Shown piece after piece: positions 3,594 to 8,359 of a stretch of DNA of 8,359 nt. How positions within the stretch are numbered: position 1 is the first letter of the stretch; each line of letters opens with the position of its first letter. Source of the stretch: Xanthomonas translucens pv. translucens DSM 18974 (GTDB lineage Bacteria; Pseudomonadota; Gammaproteobacteria; Xanthomonadales; Xanthomonadaceae); NCBI RefSeq assembly GCF_000331775.1, contig NZ_CAPJ01000043.1:1-8359 (forward strand), in the 5' to 3' direction. The notes under the pieces were generated by a model. The model was not told the origin of the DNA and did no database searches. It saw nothing but the letters and a program-made list of their open reading frames with translations. The translations under genes and the position numbers were made by a program.

Positions 3594-5116
3594 TGCGCTG
3601 GCTCGCAAGTTACTTTGCGCGAGCACTTGTTCGCCGCACAGTGTATTTATTGGTTGCGATTGTATTTGCATATTTTGGTTTTGGTAATGCTCATGCACAG
3701 CAATCTCTAAATTGTTCTGCCGACTACACTGAACAAACCTCAAACGGTTGTGCTGATGAGGGCGAGGCATATGCGATGGCTTATGCTGCTTATGGCAAGT
3801 GGGCCTCTACAATTTCAGGCTCTACGGCGGCATGTGCGCCAGTGTATTCATATTCCGGCTCGCAAAAGTTTTCCCTTAAGTTTACTGCCTCATTTAATGG
3901 CGGCTCATGCACTGCACTCACTCTTTATCGAGGTTTTGTTTCGGGTGCTACTTGTTCACAGCGCAACACAAATAAAATTGCCGATGCTGCCCAGTCTTAT
4001 TCTTCTTCTGGTGTTAGCACGTGCATTGCTGGTTGCCAGGTTCAGGGTACTTCTTTTAGCACGCAGACAGGGGGTGTCAATATTTATGGGATGAGAGATC
4101 GAACATATAACGGTCAAATTTGTAACGCATCTAAACCTTCTAATGATATTTCCCAAGTTCAGTCTGATAAGGTTGATGCAAACAAGCCTAAGGCGCCTGA
4201 GTGTATGGCACTTGAATCAGGTCAGACGGCTTGTATAAAAACAAATGGTGATTATTGCGCCACTGCGTCAACCGGTAAAACGTTTTGTTGGGCGCCTCAG
4301 GAAACGGGGAAGAAAGCGGATGGCACGGAGGCGCAGGTGAAATCCCCAAAGGGCGAGCCAGTTACCCCGCCTAGCACCACGATTTCAGATCAGGAGTGGC
4401 AGCGTAAGGAAGGGCACCAGCAGACCGCATGTGTCAATAGCACTTGCATCACCTACAACGTTACTAACTATTCCAGTGTGCCGTCTGGTACGGCTAAGAA
4501 TTCGACCGGAGACAATACCTCTACCGGTAGTGGCAACACGTCAGGCAACGGGGCGCCCGGCAAGGGTACTAAGGATGGTGATGACGATGGCGATGGAGAC
4601 AGTGCCAGCGATAGCGGCAACTGTACCGTTCCTCCCGCTTGCGTCGGTGACACCCTTAAGTGCTTACACCTTAAATTCACTTGGAAAACTCAATGCAACA
4701 CGTTGCGCAGCGAAATCACTAAAGGTGATGGTTGCGCAGATGGTGATGTTCCTGTGTGTGCTGGGGACAGCTGTAAAGCTGCGGACTATGCCAGCGTGCT
4801 GCAGCAGTGGAAGCAACGGTGTGCTGCGCAGGCGCTAGGCGAGGGTATGGCTACCCGTGCCGCGGGCATTTCCAACGCCGATGATGCTGGCGTTGTCGCT
4901 GGTATCTGGGGTGGAGAGTCGGGCGGTTCTGGGCTGACCTTGCGTCAGGATCTCGTGCAGGTCGGTGGCGGCGGAAGTCTTCTCCCGGACGTGGAAATAG
5001 AGGGTTCCCATTGGACTGTTCCGCAGGGGTTCTACGATGCAATTGCAGCTGTCCGCATGGTGATTATTGCCATGTGCACAGTCATTGCCATGTTTGTTGT
5101 GGGGAGGAATATCTAA
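3593..5116 (+). CDS. Adsorption protein (pIII-like minor coat protein)
   Basis: The product has 507 residues from ATG 3593; a TTG at 3584 is possible but lacks the TGATG coupling. Residues 1-35 are a signal peptide with a long hydrophobic core ending in NAHA. Then comes a Ser/Thr/Cys-rich domain, a flexible Gly/Ser/Asp linker near residues 303-341 (including GTKDGDDDGDGDSASDSG), a Cys-rich C-terminal domain (CTVPPACVGDTLKC, then GCADGDVPVCAGDSC) and a transmembrane anchor in the last 28 residues (VRMVIIAMCTVIAMFVVGR). This is the architecture of inovirus pIII: the N-terminal domains bind pilus and receptor, and the C-terminal domain caps and releases the particle. Codons in the first 700 bases are much richer in A and T than the rest of the phage, suggesting an exchanged receptor-binding module. 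Confidence 0.85.
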   Translation: MRWLASYFARALVRRTVYLLVAIVFAYFGFGNAHAQQSLNCSADYTEQTSNGCADEGEAYAMAYAAYGKWASTISGSTAACAPVYSYSGSQKFSLKFTASFNGGSCTALTLYRGFVSGATCSQRNTNKIADAAQSYSSSGVSTCIAGCQVQGTSFSTQTGGVNIYGMRDRTYNGQICNASKPSNDISQVQSDKVDANKPKAPECMALESGQTACIKTNGDYCATASTGKTFCWAPQETGKKADGTEAQVKSPKGEPVTPPSTTISDQEWQRKEGHQQTACVNSTCITYNVTNYSSVPSGTAKNSTGDNTSTGSGNTSGNGAPGKGTKDGDDDGDGDSASDSGNCTVPPACVGDTLKCLHLKFTWKTQCNTLRSEITKGDGCADGDVPVCAGDSCKAADYASVLQQWKQRCAAQALGEGMATRAAGISNADDAGVVAGIWGGESGGSGLTLRQDLVQVGGGGSLLPDVEIEGSHWTVPQGFYDAIAAVRMVIIAMCTVIAMFVVGRNI

Positions 5117-5433
5117 TGTTCGATTGGGCTAGGAATTTTGCAGATAATTTCTTCGCGAATGCGACTGATGCAATCCACAAACTAATAAAGCTCAAAGCGG
5201 CCATTTGGCTTGGCCGGTTACTGTCCGCAGTTGGCCTTGGTTTTGCTGCTCAGAAGTTTATCTATAATCCGATTATTGATTACGCGCAGAATGCTTGGTC
5301 CGCTGTTCCTGTCGGTATTGCTAATTGGGTGCATGCGTTCGGTATCGACGCGGGTATTTCTATCATTCTGAGTGCGTATGGGATTCGCGGCGCAGAGCGC
5401 ATCTTTATCCAACGTAGGAATCAAGCATCATGA
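5116..5433 (+). CDS. Minor coat protein pVI-like (DUF2523 type)
   Basis: The product has 105 residues. ATG 5116 overlaps the pIII stop (TAATG). The sequence has an N-terminal amphipathic part (MFDWARNFADNFFANATDAI) and two or three hydrophobic segments: AAIWLGRLLSAVGLGFAAQK around residues 28-47, a middle one around PVGIANWVHAF, and AGISIILSAYGIRGA near the end. It finishes with a basic RRNQAS tail. Size, hydrophobicity and position between pIII and Zot match pVI, which joins pIII at the end of the virion; such proteins are often annotated DUF2523. The stop overlaps the Zot start as ATGA (5430-5433). Confidence 0.8.
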   Translation: MFDWARNFADNFFANATDAIHKLIKLKAAIWLGRLLSAVGLGFAAQKFIYNPIIDYAQNAWSAVPVGIANWVHAFGIDAGISIILSAYGIRGAERIFIQRRNQAS

Positions 5434-6599
5434 TTGGTGATACCGCATCCATTTCGCTGCTTACCGGCTTGCCTGGCTCTGGCAAAAGCTTGCGCATGGC
5501 TGAGGCGATCAGCAAGCTTGTGGAGAAGGGCGAGCATGTCTACGCCTGCAACATCGATGGCCTGCGTATCCCTGGCGTCACGCTGTGGGACGATGCGAAA
5601 CGGTGGCGTGAGCTTCCTGTGGGCGCCATCCTTTTTGTGGATGAGGCGCAGGCGTTTTTCCCTGAGCGTCGCGGCGGTGAGCCGCCTGAGTGCGTGCGGA
5701 TGAATAAAATTCGACACGATGGCATCCGCATCGTCCTTGGCACGCAGCAGCCCAACTATTTGGACACCTATCTACGTGGCTTGATTGGCTACCATGAACA
5801 CCTGCTGCGGCGCGACGGTCGGCAGGAAAGTTTTTTGTTCCGAGAGAATCAGGTGATGGACGTAGTGCGGCAGAAAACCGCCACCATCAAACGCAATTAC
5901 GATTATCAGGTGTATAAATTCAACGCCAATTATTTCAAGTGCTATGACTCTGCTCAGACGCACACGATTAAATATCAGATGCCGGCGTTGGTGAAGCGTG
6001 CACTGATGATTCTGCCCGTTGCCATGCTACTTGGCGCTGGCGCGTGGTACGCCGTTTACCGCGACACCATGTTTGCGAAGAAGGATGAGCCGGCCGATAA
6101 GACGGCCCCCTCGGGGCCGTCCCAGGCCGGCTCATCGGCGCTCGCACCTGGTGGGGCGTTGAAGGTGGACAGCGGCGAGTCCTACGTGGCCAGCATCACC
6201 CCTTTGGTCTCTGATGTGCCTTGGTCCGCGCCGGCCTTTCTCAATCGTCCTGTCGTTTCTGACCCGCACGTCTACTGCATGAGCACGGTCAACAGCTGCC
6301 GCTGCGTTACCGAACAGAACACGCGTGTACCCGCCATCCGTGATGATGTGTGCCGCGACATCGCCCGCAATGGTGAGCCTTACAACCCTTTCAAGGCGCC
6401 TACTCAGCGCGTGCAGGAGCCTGTTGCCGCTCAGGAGAGCGGGCAGGGTGCCGGCCAATCATCCGCGCCCCGTCCTGTGTCCTCTGCGCCCGTTCCCGGC
6501 TCGGTTATCTCCAAGCATTCCCGATCACTTGGCACATTCCCCGAGTCTCCTTCGAAGGCAAGCGCCACATACACGCCGCCGACCACGCTGGATATGTGA
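5430..6599 (+). CDS. zot: Zot/pI-like assembly ATPase
   Basis: The product has 389 residues. Residues 13-20 (GLPGSGKS) are the Walker A motif, residues 66-75 (AILFVDEAQA) the Walker B motif, and IVLGTQQPNYLDTYLRGLIG around 101-120 is the sensor-like segment typical of Zot. A transmembrane helix at about 190-210 (RALMILPVAMLLGAGAWYAVY) divides the cytoplasmic ATPase from a periplasmic Pro/Ser/Ala-rich tail with a small Cys cluster (VYCMSTVNSCRC, near residue 290). It powers extrusion of single-stranded DNA through the inner membrane while coat proteins assemble. No pIV secretin is found, so the tail should meet a host secretin. The linker just after the membrane helix is encoded by a very strong hairpin (6084-6136). 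The Vibrio toxin activity linked to the name Zot should not be assumed. Confidence 0.92.
   Translation: MIGDTASISLLTGLPGSGKSLRMAEAISKLVEKGEHVYACNIDGLRIPGVTLWDDAKRWRELPVGAILFVDEAQAFFPERRGGEPPECVRMNKIRHDGIRIVLGTQQPNYLDTYLRGLIGYHEHLLRRDGRQESFLFRENQVMDVVRQKTATIKRNYDYQVYKFNANYFKCYDSAQTHTIKYQMPALVKRALMILPVAMLLGAGAWYAVYRDTMFAKKDEPADKTAPSGPSQAGSSALAPGGALKVDSGESYVASITPLVSDVPWSAPAFLNRPVVSDPHVYCMSTVNSCRCVTEQNTRVPAIRDDVCRDIARNGEPYNPFKAPTQRVQEPVAAQESGQGAGQSSAPRPVSSAPVPGSVISKHSRSLGTFPESPSKASATYTPPTTLDM
6084..6136. repeat. Large two-stem hairpin inside zot (packaging-signal candidate)
   Basis: The outer arms GATGAGCCGGCC (6084-6095) and GGCCGGCTCATC (6125-6136) are perfect 12-bp complements. Inside them GACGGCCCC (6101-6109) and GGGGCCGTC (6113-6121) form a perfect 9-bp stem with a CTC loop. 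The two stems are separated by GATAA on one side and CCA on the other. Altogether 21 base pairs form in 53 bases, nearly all GC. It encodes the flexible linker DEPADKTAPSGPSQAGSS, where amino-acid constraint is low. A long GC-rich hairpin in the viral strand is what the packaging signal of Ff phages looks like; the role here is inferred. Confidence 0.8.
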
Positions 6600-6677
6600 T
6601 TCTCTGCTATCCTGATTCTGTGATCGACCCTGCGTCGCATAGCAATAAACGGATTTCATTGCAATAGGGCAAGAATC
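6600..6677. other. Short gap between zot and the secreted-protein gene
   Basis: This 78-base gap breaks the overlapping-gene pattern of the assembly module. It is AT-rich towards its end (CAATAAACGGATTTCATTGC), and AGGGCAAG precedes the GTG start at 6678. No terminator-like hairpin is visible. It may carry a separate promoter, but I cannot point to clear -35 and -10 elements. Confidence 0.35.
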
Positions 6678-7115
6678 GTGCCATTTAAAAAAAGTTCATA
6701 TATTGTTTTTATTCTGTTCATTTTCCCGCTTTTTGCTGATGCACAGATGCATTCTGTAGCTGGTCGTGGATCTGCCCGTGTTCACCCTCCGCGAAATGTC
6801 ACTGCTGTGCCTAAGCTGGATTGCAATGAGTTGACCCAGCCGTGGCAACCCTGGATGGTGGAGTATTGCCGCGAGGTTGATTTCTCGATGCAGCATGACC
6901 TGGCGCATGCCTGGGGCCGGCCACGCCCGTCTCGCAATGTTATCGAGGTCCCTGCCTTGGGTACTTCTGAGGCCAAGGCATCCGGAGTTTCATGCTCTGA
7001 GGGTCGCGTGATCCGCAGGGTCGGCAACGGCTGGGAACAGGCACTTGACCGTGAGCGCAACTATCTTCGGTGCCGCCCTTCGGTTCAGTTGCCTGCTATT
7101 TCCATAGGCCGGTGA
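6678..7115 (+). CDS. Secreted four-cysteine phage protein, function unknown
   Basis: The product has 145 residues from GTG 6678; no in-frame ATG lies just upstream, and AGGG stands at a suitable distance. Residues 1-22 (lysines 4 and 5, then SSYIVFILFIFPLFADA) make a clear signal peptide with cleavage before Gln23. The mature part has four Cys (49, 64, 106, 132), probably two disulfides in the periplasm. Two segments resemble each other: RVHPPRNVTAVPKL (34-47) and RPRPSRNVIEVPAL (81-94), so the protein may have arisen by internal duplication. No known family is recognised. Placed after zot, outside the core set, it is an accessory gene; superinfection exclusion or a secretion-related role are possible but unsupported. 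Confidence 0.7.
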   Translation: MPFKKSSYIVFILFIFPLFADAQMHSVAGRGSARVHPPRNVTAVPKLDCNELTQPWQPWMVEYCREVDFSMQHDLAHAWGRPRPSRNVIEVPALGTSEAKASGVSCSEGRVIRRVGNGWEQALDRERNYLRCRPSVQLPAISIGR

Positions 7116-7122
7116 TTGGGGT

Positions 7123-7141
7123 GTAGGGGCAATGCCCCTAC
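7123..7141. terminator. Hairpin between convergent genes
   Basis: GTAGGGGC (7123-7130) and GCCCCTAC (7134-7141) form a perfect 8-bp stem with a three-base AAT loop. It lies between the end of the secreted-protein gene (7115) and the end of the minus-strand gene (7151), where a two-way terminator is expected. No clear T-run follows on either side, so termination strength is uncertain. Confidence 0.6.
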
Positions 7142-7150
7142 GGAGGCGCT

Positions 7151-7414
7151 TTATCCTGCCATCGATCCGAAGTGCCGGTCCCGCCAGCTGGCTAGGTCTA
7201 CCACAACAACCTTCACCATCGACTGCTGACCTGCTCTTTTCCTCCCGGCCTCAGCCTTGCGCCTTGAGGCGTAGCCGGCGCGTAGCAGTTCCATGTGGTC
7301 ACGCCACGCTAGACCTTTCAGGCGCTCGGGGGTCATCCTGTCGCCATCGGGGCTGACCAGGTAGTTGCCCGCGACACGCCAGCCTGTGAAACGTCCGCTC
7401 AGATACTCACACAT
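7151..7414 (-). CDS. DUF3653-like phage protein
   Basis: The product has 87 residues from ATG 7414, with AAGGAAGGA about 7-8 bases upstream. A much longer open frame continues to 7906 on the minus strand, but it crosses the dif site and shows no coding character, so the short start is preferred. The beginning MCEYLSGRFTGWRVAGNYLV followed by SPDGDRMTPERLKGL resembles small xanthomonad phage proteins annotated DUF3653 (from memory). The middle is a basic helix (GYASRRKAEAGRKRAGQQ) and the end has a hydrophobic strand MVKVVVVDL. It is transcribed opposite to the main operon, as is the repressor, and in the circular phage the two genes flank the attachment site. A regulatory DNA-binding role is plausible but unproven. 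Confidence 0.75.
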   Translation of the reverse strand: MCEYLSGRFTGWRVAGNYLVSPDGDRMTPERLKGLAWRDHMELLRAGYASRRKAEAGRKRAGQQSMVKVVVVDLASWRDRHFGSMAG

Positions 7415-7506
7415 GCATCGATCCTTCCTTGACCTCGGGGGAGCTTGCCTGGACGCAAAAGTGATGCCAACAAGAGCCGCAGCAGTCCAGCGTAGTACCT
7501 CAATGC

Positions 7507-7534
7507 ATTTAACATAATATACATTATGCGAAAT
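7507..7534. other. dif: dif site (right prophage boundary)
   Basis: The site reads ATTTAACATAA (XerD arm, 7507-7517), TATACA (centre, 7518-7523), TTATGCGAAAT (XerC arm, 7524-7534). From memory, the reverse complement of E. coli dif has the same first arm and centre and a second arm of TTATGCGCACC, so only the outermost bases differ. Xanthomonad filamentous phages such as Cf1 and phiLf integrate at dif with host XerC and XerD. This is the well-preserved partner of the site at 408-435. Confidence 0.9.
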
Positions 7535-8107
7535 GATGTACAGGGCGGCAGGCGGCCACCATGTTGGACTGCCGGCGAACCCTGTGTTCACCGCAGAGAA
7601 TTTTGGGCGATCCCGGCGGAGACTCTGGGAAATCGACGCAGATGTTGCTGAGCAGCTGTGAACGTACGCAGACATTTGCGGTACACGATGAACGCCATGC
7701 TGAAAAAGCAGCCGCGTGTCGGCCACGGCGCGCTCGATCTTCGCCAGGAACCACCGGTCGTAGATGCAAGCTTCGCCAAAACCTTCGCCGCCAGCTTCGC
7801 TTTCAGCTTGCGCCTGGCCGACGAAGGCAAGCTGGCCAAGGCGCCGCGCACCGAGTAGTCCCCGGCGCCCGGGCATCGTCCTGAAGGCGCGCGCGTGGCA
7901 TGTCATCTACAACCACGTAGATCTACACGGCACTTGGGCTGCTTGGCGGCTGGCTGGTCGGGATGTGGGTGGCGCCGTTCGGCGAACGGATACCAGAACG
8001 CCCGCTGCGCGGCCTGCTGACGGCGTTAGAAGGCCCGGCAACCGGAGCGGCATCTCACGACTTAGCAGCAGTGCCGGATGAACACGGCGCTGAACAGACC
8101 GCGCGAA
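7535..8107. other. Host right flank, no intact gene
   Basis: This stretch follows dif and holds no frame with convincing start, ribosome binding site and domain. Two pieces have some coding look. On the minus strand at about 7700-7800 a frame includes CIYDRWFLAKIERAVADTRL, which faintly recalls carbamoyl-phosphate synthase. On the plus strand 7921-8118 reads like the end of a membrane protein. Both are probably remnants. I see no RNA gene or repeat. Confidence 0.45.
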
Positions 8108-8118
8108 TCACCGATTAG
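7921..8118 (+). pseudogene. Possible 3' remnant of a membrane-protein gene
   Basis: A plus-strand frame opens after a TAG at 7918-7920 and ends with TAG at 8116-8118. It reads LGLLGGWLVGMWVAPFGERI, then PERPLRGLLTALEGPATG and a polar tail. Third codon positions are GC-rich. There is no suitable start until ATG at 7953, which lies inside the hydrophobic part. It overlaps the end of the minus-strand dioxygenase gene by 11 bases in a tail-to-tail arrangement. This could be the C-terminal end of a lost membrane protein, or chance. No family is recognised. Confidence 0.25.
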
Positions 8119-8359
8119 GCTCCATCAACGCCGCGAACACGGCGCGAGATCCCTTGTACGGCTTGCGCCCGTGAGCAAATTTCATGTTGTCGAGCAGCAA
8201 GACATCGCCGGGCTGCCAACGAAACAGAAGAGCCTCGTTAGAGAAAGCCTGTTGGATCCGCTGCAGATCATGCTCGGAGATTTCCGTGCCGTCGCCGAAG
8301 CGCGCATGCCTTGGCAGCTTGTCGGCGCCAAACATGTTCATCATTGGTCGGCCCTGAAG
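8108..8359 (-). CDS. TauD/TfdA-type dioxygenase, C-terminal part (cut by window edge)
   Basis: The frame is open to the window edge (codons before MMNMFG are LQGRP), so the 5' part lies outside. The visible 83 residues include HDLQRIQQAFSNEALLFRWQ, then PGDVLLLDNMKFAHGRKPYK and GSRAVFAALMEPNR. This is the C-terminal core of Fe(II)/2-oxoglutarate dioxygenases: the His of FAHGRKPY is the third iron ligand, and the Arg of GSRAVFAAL would bind the 2-oxoglutarate carboxylate. The family includes taurine dioxygenase and many tailoring enzymes of non-ribosomal peptide clusters; the substrate cannot be told from this end. It is a host gene, unrelated to the phage. Confidence 0.85.
   Translation of the reverse strand, partial: LQGRPMMNMFGADKLPRHARFGDGTEISEHDLQRIQQAFSNEALLFRWQPGDVLLLDNMKFAHGRKPYKGSRAVFAALMEPNR

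Noticed and set aside
3534..3770. Minus-strand frame of 78 residues opposite the start of pIII
   Set aside because: It lies antisense to the tip peptide and pIII signal peptide, with no ribosome binding site or family.
411..7534. Search for an integrase or a pIV secretin gene
   Set aside because: No frame of suitable size or motif is present; all long frames are assigned. The phage probably relies on host XerCD and a host secretin.
7700..7800. Minus-strand IYDRWFLAKIE resembling a motif of carbamoyl-phosphate synthase large subunit
   Set aside because: The match is a few residues only, and the surrounding sequence does not follow the family.
7151..7906. 251-residue open frame on the minus strand across the dif site
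   Set aside because: Only the last 87 residues look coding and have a ribosome binding site; the upstream part crosses dif and host DNA and is chance readthrough.

Overview
The window holds an almost complete filamentous phage (Inoviridae-type) prophage of about 7.1 kb, bounded by two XerCD/dif-like sites at 408-435 and 7507-7534. Short stretches of host DNA lie outside: 1-407 on the left and 7535-8359 on the right. The host is most likely a xanthomonad (Xanthomonas, Stenotrophomonas or a relative). Reasons are the high GC, the right-hand site that reads almost exactly like gammaproteobacterial dif, the small phage repressor of the DUF3693 type, the DUF3653-like protein, and an IS5-type transposase remnant. 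The genus cannot be fixed from sequence alone.

Layout. 1-407: host DNA with a decayed transposase. 411-770 (minus): a helix-turn-helix repressor with a C-terminal membrane segment. 775-1012: a regulatory region with three operator-like repeats and strong hairpins. 1013-2534: a chain of small genes joined by ATGA or TGATG overlaps that ends in an HUH replication initiator. The initiator appears split from its N-terminal zinc ribbon by a one-base frame change. 2717-3004: single-stranded DNA-binding protein (pV-like). 3008-5433: virion genes (a small pVII/pIX-like membrane protein, the major coat protein, a strong terminator, a 22-residue tip peptide, the pIII-like adsorption protein and a pVI-like protein). 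5430-6599: Zot/pI-like assembly ATPase. 6678-7115: a secreted four-cysteine protein of unknown role. 7151-7414 (minus): a DUF3653-like phage protein. 7507-7534: full dif site. 7535-8359: host DNA ending in the C-terminal part of a TauD/TfdA-type dioxygenase.

How it works together. No integrase is visible, so host XerC/XerD acting at dif would integrate the phage. No pIV secretin gene is visible, so virions would leave through a host secretin, as in CTXphi. The HUH protein nicks the double-stranded form for rolling-circle replication, pV coats the single strand, and Zot/pI with the coat proteins extrudes the particle. The DUF3693-type protein probably represses the replication operon from the 775-840 operators and also its own gene.

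The most interesting signals are a 53-nt two-stem hairpin inside the linker-coding part of zot, the split rep gene with a GGG run at the frame switch, a repressor whose ribosome binding site lies inside an operator and whose stop codon lies inside the attachment site, and a G-quadruplex-capable tract in the pV leader.
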